DNA of 64,000 nt from Adineta steineri. Taxonomy: Eukaryota; Rotifera; Eurotatoria; Adinetida; Adinetidae. Below are positions 53,307 to 64,000 of this stretch, piece by piece. Position numbers and translations under genes: made by a program. The DNA is taken from NCBI GenBank assembly GCA_905250115.1, contig CAJNOI010000090.1:124001-188000 (forward strand), written 5' to 3'. The notes beneath the pieces are model-generated. The model did no database searches. It saw only the letters and a program-made list of their open reading frames with translations, and had not been told where the DNA came from. Every line of letters begins with the position of its first letter. The stretch's first letter is position 1.

Positions 53307-55868
53307 TCAAATGCAAGTCTTTTTATTGTATTTCACTTGACCAATTGCTTCCAGTGTTTCAGTCGTTTGTTGAACAACTTCTGATAATGCATACCTCGAG
53401 ATGTTCATTTCATTCTTTTTTTCTAATTCTAATTCATTTTTAATGAATTTATAAGTACTCTTGAGTCCATCACTTAGTGTTATTGAAGGTGACCATTGCA
53501 AAACCTTATTAATTAAAGTATTATCAGAGTTTCTTCCTCTAACACCTTCCGGTCCCGAAATATGTTTCAATGTAATACTAATCTGTTCGATTTGACAGAT
53601 TATATCTATCATATCATTAACAGAAACCATTTCATTGGAACCAATATTCAACGGTAGAGTATAGTCTGATTGCATCAAACGGATTATTCCATCAATACAA
53701 TCATCAATATAACAAAATGATCGCGTTTGTTTTCCGTCGCCCCAGACAGTAACTACACCATGGTTCTCTCCTTCGTGTGCTACCAGCACTTTTCGGCAAA
53801 ATGCTGCTGGAGCCTTCTCTTTACCTCCATTCCATTGTCCAAACGGTCCATAAATATTATGAAATCTTCCAATTCTAGTTTCCATCTTTTGAAAATCCTT
53901 TGCATAGTGTATTGCAAGTTCTTCTGATACTAGTTTTTCTAAACCATAAGCATCTTGTGGTTTTGCAGGCCAGGCTTGTTCCTCTCTGAGAGCTTCAATA
54001 TTTTCTTCAGCTTGGATACTTTCAGGATAAACACATGCAGATGAAGCATAAAAAAATCTTTGAACACTATTTTGTCTAGCAGCTTCTATCATATTAAACG
54101 AAATCATCGTATTATTGAATAAAATTACTGAATTGTTCGATTGAATAAATCCCATTCCTCCCATATCAGCAGATAAGTTAAATACCCAGTCACAATCTTT
54201 GGTTGCTATTAAACAATTATGTAATGTGCGCAAATCCATATGCAAAAACTTATTGCAGAACTCTTTTTCTGGAAAATATTCATTTTTCTTCCAGTCAGCA
54301 CATATAACATAATGACCTTCTTTTAGTAGACGACGAGCTAAGTGACTGCCAATAAAACCTGCTCCACCAGCCACTAATATACGAAGTTGACTACAAATAT
54401 TAATGGAATATTCATTTAATTTTCTTTCATACTTTTCGTCTAAATTTTTTCGTTGTTTAAGTTCCATCATTGAATCGCCATTTCCTAATGATATAATACG
54501 AATATGATGGTATGTTTTCTCAATTTTTTCACTATCAAGTAATCGCCAACAATCAACTATGTATAAAGGTTTTTTCTCTATACGATTAAACATAATATTA
54601 TCCCAATGATTTGAAACAGCCATGATTAACAAAATATCAATGTGTTCTTCATAAAGAAGTGTATCAATAGAATTAATTAATTGCACACGTTGATCATATA
54701 TGTGAGAGGCAAAAGAAATGCTGAACATCTCATAGACACAAACATCAAAGTTGTTAATAAGTTCATTAGCTAAAATACAAGTAGTTGAACGTTCTGCAAT
54801 AGATGTATCCGAAATATAAGGTAATCCTAATATACCGACTTTTGATTTAATGTATAAAGTACCATCAGAACGAAGTTCTGTTAACTGTTTACATATTTTT
54901 ACCAGTCTTTTCACTTGATAATTATTTAACTGATCAGTTGCTTCAACTAATAATGGATTAGCATTGACAGACTTGGCTAAGGTAACGAATGCATCAGTGT
55001 CTCTTGTCAACCATGGTCTTCCATATGTTAATGCACTTTTTAAATATTTATTTTCAATAGGAAAATTGCAATTAATCGCAGCACAAACAATATCAGAATC
55101 GGCTTCTGAGAAATTTTCACATAATTCACTAATCATATTAGCATAAGTGATGCTAGTTGTCATATACGTATTGATAGCTAGTTTAGTTATTTCTGCATTG
55201 ATTAAATTCATTCGATGAATTGATAATGATGGTTTAGTAACTATTTTTAAATATAATTCTTTCAAAGCATCTCCAGTACGTTTGTCACTTTCGCCGATAA
55301 GAATGAAATATGGATTTAACATATTTTTAATAATCTGTCCTGATATAGTAAACTCAGGATTGTATGCCAAACCAATTTCACTATCTAGACAGCCAACTTT
55401 TCGACCAGACGATGATTCTAAAACACTACGAATAATTCCACCTGACGAAGTTGGCATAACTGTTGATAGAATAATTACTTGGTGATATTTATTACATGTT
55501 TTTATAACATTTCCAATTTCTTTGATTGCCACAAGCACTTTATCATTACTGAAACATCCAGTATTTGAGTTTAATAGTGTTGAGACAGCAATCATTGTCA
55601 TATCTGTTTCACTTATGGCCTTGTAATAATCCATTGTAGTTTCGATGTTAGTTTTATATTGATCAATCATTTCTTGTAGTTGAGGTTCATGCACAGGAGC
55701 TTCTCCTCTTTCTAATGCGTCGACAAGTTGATTGTTGATATCTAAACCAATTACATGGTAGCCTTTAGCTGCAAAAACGGCAACCATTGAACTGCCAAGT
55801 CTATCTAAACCTATTACACTGATACGAAGGTTAGTATCAGTTATATTTGATGAATTTGTTGAGATCAT
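53307..55868 (-). CDS. UGDH-like domain fused to GDP-mannose 3,5-epimerase
   Basis: One uninterrupted frame of 853 residues. Residues ~13-440 resemble nucleotide-sugar dehydrogenases (UDP-glucose/GDP-mannose type): ISVIGLDRLGSSMVAVFAAK, YNPEFTISGQ, EITKLAINTYMTT with Lys229. The catalytic cysteine site reads YGRPWLTRD, with Trp286 where GGPCFPRD is expected, and the NAD loop is GLDRLG instead of GLGRLG, so this half is probably inactive. Residues ~496-825 match plant-type GDP-mannose 3,5-epimerase closely: GGAGFIGSHLARRL, NLSADMGGMGFIQSNNSV, SSACVYPE with Cys612, DAYGLEK with Tyr641/Lys645, and GGKEKAPAAFCRK. That enzyme makes GDP-L-galactose/GDP-L-gulose from GDP-mannose, the plant vitamin C route. 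Intronless and probably acquired. Cytosolic. Confidence 0.85.
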   Translation of the reverse strand: MISTNSSNITDTNLRISVIGLDRLGSSMVAVFAAKGYHVIGLDINNQLVDALERGEAPVHEPQLQEMIDQYKTNIETTMDYYKAISETDMTMIAVSTLLNSNTGCFSNDKVLVAIKEIGNVIKTCNKYHQVIILSTVMPTSSGGIIRSVLESSSGRKVGCLDSEIGLAYNPEFTISGQIIKNMLNPYFILIGESDKRTGDALKELYLKIVTKPSLSIHRMNLINAEITKLAINTYMTTSITYANMISELCENFSEADSDIVCAAINCNFPIENKYLKSALTYGRPWLTRDTDAFVTLAKSVNANPLLVEATDQLNNYQVKRLVKICKQLTELRSDGTLYIKSKVGILGLPYISDTSIAERSTTCILANELINNFDVCVYEMFSISFASHIYDQRVQLINSIDTLLYEEHIDILLIMAVSNHWDNIMFNRIEKKPLYIVDCWRLLDSEKIEKTYHHIRIISLGNGDSMMELKQRKNLDEKYERKLNEYSINICSQLRILVAGGAGFIGSHLARRLLKEGHYVICADWKKNEYFPEKEFCNKFLHMDLRTLHNCLIATKDCDWVFNLSADMGGMGFIQSNNSVILFNNTMISFNMIEAARQNSVQRFFYASSACVYPESIQAEENIEALREEQAWPAKPQDAYGLEKLVSEELAIHYAKDFQKMETRIGRFHNIYGPFGQWNGGKEKAPAAFCRKVLVAHEGENHGVVTVWGDGKQTRSFCYIDDCIDGIIRLMQSDYTLPLNIGSNEMVSVNDMIDIICQIEQISITLKHISGPEGVRGRNSDNTLINKVLQWSPSITLSDGLKSTYKFIKNELELEKKNEMNISRYALSEVVQQTTETLEAIGQVKYNKKTCI

Positions 55869-56078
55869 TGCATTTAAAATTTTATGAAGTAATTAATAAG
55901 ACTTTCACTAAAGATATTATCTAGAAAAATTAGCAAGTCTTAGTTAGTATAGAAATACTGACGTGAGCTGCGTTCGTTGAAAATCAGGTTCAATATTTTC
56001 AAGCATTTTAAACATCCACAATACAATGAAAAAAAACGAATGGAAATTTAATGTCTTGGATGATGGAACATTTCGAAG

Positions 56079-56138
56079 ATCTTGAGGGTGAGGCTGTGGG
56101 TAAATTAAAGATGAATCCACACATACACCCACACCCCT
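56079..56138. repeat. Canonical telomere-like hairpin element
   Basis: GATCTTGAGGGTGAGGCTGT GGG, spacer TAAATTAAAGATGAATC, then CACACATACACCCACACCCC. It shows every hallmark of the family: ATCTTGAGGG opening, an AAAGAT spacer word and a CACCCACACCC closing arm. Confidence 0.75.
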
Positions 56139-57002
56139 AAAGCTGTTTAACAGCTCTTTTGAATATGAAACGAGTTAAATATATTGAAGTTGGTTATCAA
56201 TTATTTATTATGACTATTCAGAGTTCTCAGTTTCGAAAATATTGAAAAATTTTACCGGAAAGTTGGCATTGACAAAAATGCATTTATCGAAATTCGATAA
56301 AACCGTTGTTGTAAAATAATAAGAATGTGTATTACAATGAAATCAAATATAGTTAAAGTGAAAACAGTGAAATGTGTATTAACAAAGACCTTGCAGTTGT
56401 TATAGAATACTTTTGCTTTCTATATAAAATAAATGGAATATATTAGCCATTTTGAAAACTGCAGCTGTTGTCTTCTCAATATTTATATTTAATTTCATGC
56501 AAATGAATAATTTCGAATAATTAATAGGAGCATATGGAGACAGATGGCAAGAAAAAAGAATTACTTTGAATGTTAAAAAAATATTTCTATTGTTTTAATA
56601 GATGATTATATTTTTGTATTACAGTATCTATTGTATCTCATATTATTCGGATATGACTTAAACGCAAAACACTTCTGTTTTCGAGTCTTCAAAATCGGCA
56701 AATATTAACAGTTCTTACAAAAAAACCATAGTTTTATAGTTGATTCAATAAACTTGGCAGATCAACATGAAAATTTTTTTGAGTTTAAAATAAATATGTA
56801 TTTTTTTATTAATAATGTATAATAAGTAAATTAATAAGAATGTAACAGAAAAAAAATATATAATATACATATATATGATTTTATATTTTTAATTCTATGA
56901 AACGAAGAAAGAGAGAAAAAAAATAAGGGAGATAAATAAAAAAATAATACGTGTAACGCGAGGCCTTTCGAATTACATTTTTTTTCAAGCTAGTATACGT
57001 AG

Positions 57003-57068
57003 AGTGTGTGCATCTTTTCTGTTAACCTCAAACACATCCACGCCTACTCACTCACACACGCATACCCT
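57003..57068. repeat. Telomere-like hairpin, C-rich dominated
   Basis: AGTGTGTGCATCTTTTCTG, then AAACACATCCACGCCTACTC and CACACACGCATACCCTTAG. It lies 17 bp beyond the stop of the minus-strand His-Me gene. Confidence 0.55.
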
Positions 57069-57084
57069 TAGAATACAAGAACAA

Positions 57085-57692
57085 TTAACAAAGACTTCTA
57101 TAATATTTCGTGGAGGCTTCATCTTGAATAAGTACTTGAATTTTTCGACAGGTAAATTTTAAAAAGTCACCTTGAGCTTCGGGATGGTTAATACCGTGGA
57201 CGCATGGTTTAAATTGTATAATTTGTTTTGGTGTTGATGGACCTGTGAATTTTAATGTTAAAATAACACCAGGGCAGGCTCTTCGATCTTGATTAATGAT
57301 GTTACTTTCAATTAGCAGATGTGAGTCTCGTAAACAACCTTTTGTGTCGCATAGATGAGAAACTATTAAAAATACACGATCTAATATAATCAATTTATCA
57401 TAAAATCACTTACCATTTTTAAATTTTACACTGGTAAATGATTCAATTTCTTCTAGTGTTATTTCGTCATCCACATAATGAGGGTTGATGACTTTTTTTA
57501 TAACGACACTTGTCGAAACGTTGGTTTATAAGAGCACTGGCTTGATCTGTTGAAATACTATTAAGAAATTCAATAGGTAATGATATTTCAGTACTTGATA
57601 AAGGTAATAATTGCGAAGAAGAAAGTTGAGATTTACCTGCAAATTTAAAACGATAGTTTTACATTTATCAACGAATAATTATATTTACTCAT
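57085..57692 (-). pseudogene. His-Me-finger endonuclease-like gene, frameshifted
   Basis: Three exons: 57692-57689 (ATGA only), 57636-57414 and 57362-57085. The start splits as ATG A|GT to give MSKSQLSSSQLLPLSS. Exon 3 has the zinc-loop pattern HLCDTKGCLRDSHLLIESN ... RRACPG ... CVHG ... CRK, like the Zn-binding region of homing/His-Me endonucleases (C..., H...N..R..C). Exon 2 is open in one frame up to CRYKK and in another from VINPHYVDDEITLEEIE. The switch falls at a run of seven A, so a one-base indel breaks the gene; a homopolymer error is the alternative. Such genes are often mobile-element passengers. The role here is unknown. Confidence 0.6.
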
Positions 57693-58908
57693 AGTTTTCC
57701 TTTACTACACCCTTTTTTTTCATGAAGTTCATTTCATTGATTGCCGGTTGGAATAGGAGACTAAGCATAAAACGAACAAATATATTTACGACTCAGCTCA
57801 GTGAACCGACTAGTTGTTGGATTGTAGAACGAAGATGAAGAAATGGAAGAAGCCATTGAAGAATGAAAATAACGTAGCAGTGGACAATTCTTTTATGATG
57901 AACAATAAGCTTTCCTCTATACAAAGACTATAATGGTTAATTGACGTATATTCGTTCGAAAAACAGCGCTTATTCAACCATCAAAATGGTAAACCATTCA
58001 TCAATTAACCTACCCAACACTCTACAACCTGAAACTAATAATAATTTTTAGTTTGAAACCATTGTTCACAGAAAAGAACAAACAATTCAACGCTTTTAGC
58101 TATTATCGAATATTTGTTAAACAATTAAAAATATGCTACAATTTCAAACAAAAACGATTGCATGAACTTGAAACAGGAGAACAATTTCCAAAACTAATTA
58201 TAGTTCCAATTGAAATACGAGAGCTATTTTGCTAATAGACTATATTCTTTCATATTCAAAAAAGGACGTCTCCATTCTTTGAAAATTATTACATACCCTT
58301 TTCATATTCAAATATCTATGTTACGTCATTTTTAGACAAACCTTGGCTCGTAGTGCATACATAATAGAAGTAGACTTCGGCCTTCTATGAGAGAGTAAAG
58401 TTATAAATATGTCTATCCTTGTGTCTATGGGTGGTAGACAACAACCTTCTATCTTGTATAAAAAAAAATGGAGGAGTAAAGAAAAAAGAGAAAACGTGGA
58501 TATAAAAGGAGAAGCAGAAGAGTACGACGAGATACACAATTTTAGTGAGTGAGTTAATTATCATATATTATTCTTTTTGGCGGTATTCACGTATCATTTA
58601 TTGTTTGCGGTTATAATTTAATTAATTCAAATAAATATTATTATATTGATAGAAACGGTGTAGTAGGGATCAGCGATGATAGTTATTTCTTCAAAATCAG
58701 CATCATTCTGACACACACACACTACTACAAACAGAACAGTTCAAATTTCAAGCAGAAAATATCAGTTTGACTAAATGATTGTTTAATTATAAATAAATTT
58801 CCATGGTCAGTTAGCAACTCCATTATTAATGTTTCGCAAACAAGTTCTCCACAAGAAATCGTTACTTTAAATGGTTTATGCTCTGTTATTCAATCTACTA
58901 AAGAAATT
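57693..58908. other. Divergent region with a possible orphan exon
   Basis: Mostly non-coding between the His-Me pseudogene and the glycosyltransferase gene. Plus-strand bases 58053-58235 are open for 60 codons (MKPLFTEKNKQFNAFSYYRI ... VPIEIRELFC) after a TTTTTAG acceptor-like site. The composition looks coding but no family is recognised. Confidence 0.3.
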
Positions 58909-60312
58909 ATGGGACATAGAACATATGGTTTGGCTAACAAAAAGTTTTTATCTAGATGGATAAAACGTATGACCATAATCACTATTATTCTTTGTGGTAT
59001 TTTTCATTATTACCAACGAAATAATCATGTTCGTTTAACGGCAGTTCATATGTTGAATAAATTTCCTACTAGAACATATGATAACAAGGCAAAAGATTTG
59101 AAGCATATTAAAGTTCATATTTCGCCCCATAATAACACAATAAAATTGACCAACATAGATTTGTCAGAATTCACTGGCGAATATGAAGAAACAGCATCTA
59201 TATTTCCAATGAGACCAATTATTCACAAATATACTACTGAAGAAATTTATTTTGCACTTACTACTAGTACTAAGCGAATAATCAATACCGTTCATTATAT
59301 AAAATTTTGGGCGCAGCATCCTGGCATTAAATGTCTCATAGTTTTCGAAGAAAAGGACTTCGCTAACAATACAAATATTACAGAATATCTTATACATGAA
59401 GGAGTCCCATGCATCATACAAAGTTCAAATATAACACGTTATGAAGAAAGATATCTTGAATTATTCCACCTATCTTGGAACTATCTAGAAATAAACGAAA
59501 GAAAAATGATAAAATGGTTTGCTGTAGGTGATGATGATACAGTCTGGTTCATAAATAATCTCTTGTTTGTACTGCAGCAATATAACTCATCAAACACCAT
59601 ATATTTAGGTGATATTTCTGATAGAAAATCTCAACTGCAACATTTTGGCTCTTATTTTGCATTTGGAGGCGGAGGTATTGTGTTAAGTCAGCCATTAACA
59701 TTATTATTATCAACCTATAATAAAAAATGTAAGCGATATCGTAATATATTTGGTGGAGACGGAATGATTGGTAAATGTATTACTGAAATATTGAAAGTAG
59801 GTTTAATAAAAAATCATAACTTTCATCAAATGGACCATCGTGGTGATATGACAGGCTATTTAGAGAGTGGCATAAATGGATTGGTAACTCTTCATCACAT
59901 GTTTTCATATTGGAAACCTTTTCCTTACAGACATGCCAAAAAAATCAATGAAACAATGTACCTGTTGCAACTTGCATATATGACATTCAATGAAATGTTC
60001 TTGAAAAGATACGTAAGATATAATCAAAAAACAAATCAAACTTTATTATTAACTTTGGGCTATTCATTCAGTGTATTTAATCGAATATTATTGCCTGAAG
60101 ATCTCAATCTAGTCGAAAATACATGGCATGCCAACAAAATGGTAGCAAGAAGAACTAGATCAAAAGAAAACAAGAAAACTAAAACTACTTGGTATTTTCG
60201 AAGATCAACAATTGAAACGTTTCATGAATCAACTAGATATAGAACTGTTTATGAAAAGAGATCCGATAGGTACAACCAGATTTCACAAATAGACGTAATC
60301 TTTACAGAGTAG
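58909..60312 (+). CDS. Fringe-like glycosyltransferase (GT31 type)
   Basis: Intronless, 467 residues. A short basic head and one membrane anchor (MTIITIILCGIFHYY) mark a Golgi-type II protein. The lumenal domain carries the metal-binding DDD motif in FAVGDDDTVWF (Asp208-210) and the FAFGGGGIVLSQPL loop (~252-265) of fringe/DUF604-type GT31 transferases. GGDGMIG further on would be the catalytic-base region. GT31 enzymes add GlcNAc or galactose from a UDP-sugar, and fringe extends O-linked fucose. That is notable beside a fucosyltransferase-like gene, but the acceptor cannot be inferred. The C-terminal ~60 residues are strongly basic (RRTRSKENKKTKTTWYFRRS). The nearest family form is fungal/plant DUF604, so transfer is possible. 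Confidence 0.72.
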   Translation: MGHRTYGLANKKFLSRWIKRMTIITIILCGIFHYYQRNNHVRLTAVHMLNKFPTRTYDNKAKDLKHIKVHISPHNNTIKLTNIDLSEFTGEYEETASIFPMRPIIHKYTTEEIYFALTTSTKRIINTVHYIKFWAQHPGIKCLIVFEEKDFANNTNITEYLIHEGVPCIIQSSNITRYEERYLELFHLSWNYLEINERKMIKWFAVGDDDTVWFINNLLFVLQQYNSSNTIYLGDISDRKSQLQHFGSYFAFGGGGIVLSQPLTLLLSTYNKKCKRYRNIFGGDGMIGKCITEILKVGLIKNHNFHQMDHRGDMTGYLESGINGLVTLHHMFSYWKPFPYRHAKKINETMYLLQLAYMTFNEMFLKRYVRYNQKTNQTLLLTLGYSFSVFNRILLPEDLNLVENTWHANKMVARRTRSKENKKTKTTWYFRRSTIETFHESTRYRTVYEKRSDRYNQISQIDVIFTE

Positions 60313-60677
60313 AACCGTTGAAAAAACGATTATGGAATGTTACAAATAATTGGCAAATCCTTCCTTTTGTTAAACACCACTCACGTGTTATATTTTCATT
60401 TATTTTCTTCTAATATATTATAGTAACTATTGTAGTCACAAATTTTTTTATCGACTAAAAATAAATCTAACAGACCTAATTTTTAGTATTAAAAAATCTA
60501 TGTAATTTAATATGATTATATTATTCAACTGATGTCATTATTTGCGAGAATGCTTCTGAATTATTCCTTCTATGATTTTCCTATCAATACTTTTTCATTT
60601 AAAAATAAAAATACAAATTTCCGTTAAGTACACGTCGCATATTTATTTTCCTGTGATTTTTTAATAAAACATCTACA

Positions 60678-60947
60678 TTAATTATAATAGTAAACAAAAA
60701 GATTTTTAAAAGATGGGGTTCCATTTTTGTTTGTTTGAATATGTCCTATAAGGTCTTCCTGTGAGAAAGTGTTTATCGATGATAACGAACCACGAAAGTC
60801 ATAAAGTTTGTTGAAATGCTGATGGAGATATAAAACAAAATTTTCATGATGCAAAAAATAACTGTAACGGTCAGCATAATATTTATACAGTAACTTATTT
60901 GTTGTGACACTCGTCATCATAGAGTGTGGTACAAATCCGTATGACAA
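60678..60947 (-). other. Open frame resembling a transposon-encoded fragment
   Basis: Eighty-nine codons with LHHENFVLYLHQHFNKLYDF and GSLSSINTFSQEDLIGHIQT. The order 'HLH..V...G.L....cF..E..iGh.....gt' recalls the distal part of cellular-looking proteins encoded by some animal DNA transposons. The match is loose and from memory. It lacks an evident 5' exon; if real it is a fragment. Confidence 0.3.
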
Positions 60948-60997
60948 TAAGTTTTTAATTCTATAGCTTTGATAAAAGAAAAGTCAGATACTTCCTC

Positions 60998-61055
60998 ATC
61001 TTGATGGTAGGTGGGTGTGGGCAAATGATTAACGCCCACACCAACACCCACCCTG
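60998..61055. repeat. Telomere-like hairpin abutting a broken gene
   Basis: ATCTTGATGGTAGGTGGGTG TGGGC, spacer AAATGATTAAC, GCCCACACCAACACCCACCC. A tight stem of ~18 bp. Coding sequence of the second His-Me gene starts immediately after it. Confidence 0.75.
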
Positions 61056-61059
61056 GTTA

Positions 61060-61460
61060 CTGTTCGAATCCATCACATAACTTTACGAGCGAAGATGTTA
61101 TCTCTTCCTTTATTGTCGTTAGGAAATGGTGTAGAACGAGGTATGTTTTCATTCTTAGCATATCTGTTTTACATGTGATTTCTATTATTTGTAGATTCAC
61201 ATTTATGTGATACAAAAGGTTGTGTATCGAAACGTCACTTAATCATCGAATCAGGTGATATCAACCAATCTCGTCGATTCTGCGTCGGCGTTATGATTCA
61301 AATACATCAAAGCAGTTCCGATATTAGTTGCATCGTAAAACTAGAGTCGTGTGTTCATGGAAGAAAATCAAACACAAGTCTTAGCGAACAACTGGAACAC
61401 AACTGTCGTAAAATTCAAGTTTTTATATCAGAAGATGAACATGTTGAATTGTATAAGTAG
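61060..61460 (+). pseudogene. His-Me-finger endonuclease-like gene, 5'-truncated
   Basis: Paralogue of the gene at 57085-57692. An exon ending at 61140 (RIHHITLRAKMLSLPLLSLG...VER) splices via GT at 61141 and AG ending 61194 to a second exon, 61195-61460. That exon encodes DSHLCDTKGCVSKRHLIIES ... RRFCVG ... CVHG ... NCRKIQVF and stops at TAG. The intron interrupts the same codon position as in the other copy, just before SHLCDTKGC. The 5' part is missing: upstream sequence becomes the telomere-like hairpin at 60998-61055 with no start codon in frame. The zinc-binding Cys and His residues are intact. Probably a dead fragment. Confidence 0.58.
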
Positions 61461-61650
61461 TTTTTGTAAATAAAATATTGTTGAAGTGGATCCACGCATG
61501 TTCCTTTCTTTTATATCGCTTACTCATGGAGGTAATCTTTTTTTTTATGAAAAATTCAAGCAAGAGTATACGCTCTGAGCACCTTTTTCAGTTCGTTTTA
61601 TATTGAACTTTCACACAACTCAGATATCTTACACACACAAACACTCTCCT

Positions 61651-63905
<2,255 letters not shown>

Positions 63906-64000
63906 TTTCAACTGCTTTACAAATGATTATTGATAAAAACGGTAACTATCTGTAGGTGTTTTTAATCTTCTTTATTGTTTTCATACAGATATAATTGATA

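Larger units (their letters stand above)
55869..57084. other. Intergenic stretch with two telomere-like elements
   Basis: 1.2 kb between two minus-strand genes. Apart from the hairpins at 56079-56138 and 57003-57068, only AT-rich sequence. Confidence 0.5.

Overview
The window looks like nuclear DNA of a bdelloid rotifer (Adineta/Rotaria-like). The case rests on four things: AT-rich DNA with many short GT-AG introns of about 45-75 nt; gene families typical of bdelloids (NHL-repeat proteins on Thr-rich stalks, divergent F-box/LRR proteins, rhodopsin-type and EGF-bearing GPCRs, R-S-ExE ADP-ribosyltransferases); a heavy load of intronless, foreign-looking metabolic enzymes beside them; and about two dozen short TGTGGG-rich patches. 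TGTGGG is the bdelloid telomere unit as I recall it. Species assignment is inference. Three assembly gaps are present (9004-9103, 26002-26011, 38888-38897).

Layout. 1-9.2 kb: nuclear receptor (-), transposase relic, ADP-ribosyltransferase (-), EGF-domain GPCR with an in-frame TAG (+), and an unknown membrane protein running into a gap and the end of a hAT-like element. 9.4-27.4 kb: small Cys-rich secreted protein with an in-frame TAG, NHL/Thr-rich type II membrane protein, secreted CBM9-like protein, second GPCR, decayed leukotriene-A4-hydrolase-like M1 aminopeptidase (-), a foldback element, a second NHL protein with a long Ser/Thr-rich stalk, and a 41-residue Cys-rich miniprotein. 28-43 kb: two F-box/LRR genes (the second with a hydrophobic tail), an unknown 174-aa gene, antigen-85-type esterase, GNAT fragment, DHCR24-like FAD enzyme, SGNH hydrolase, and a PAN-like/Thr-rich/discoidin surface protein. 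43-52 kb: FAD monooxygenase, arylsulfatase, sorbosone-type dehydrogenase and a membrane-anchored spermidine-synthase-like protein. 52-64 kb: fucosyltransferase-like protein, a fusion of a UDP-glucose-dehydrogenase-like domain to GDP-mannose 3,5-epimerase, a fringe-like glycosyltransferase, two broken His-Me-finger endonuclease-like genes, and a six-exon CBM2-GH9 cellulase.

How genes may work together. The cellulase, sulfatase, sugar dehydrogenase and esterase suit digestion of plant, algal or microbial polymers. The epimerase fusion, the fucosyltransferase-like protein and the fringe-like transferase form a short run of nucleotide-sugar and glycan genes. NHL/Thr-stalk and discoidin/Thr-stalk proteins look like cell-surface or mucin-like molecules.

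The most unusual structure is a dispersed family of imperfect hairpins built from telomere-like repeats. A G-rich arm, often opening ATCTTGAGGGTGTGGG, is followed by a 15-40 nt spacer and a C-rich arm ending CCCACACCCTCAAGAT. Copies lie between genes and in introns, and they occupy most gaps between convergent genes.
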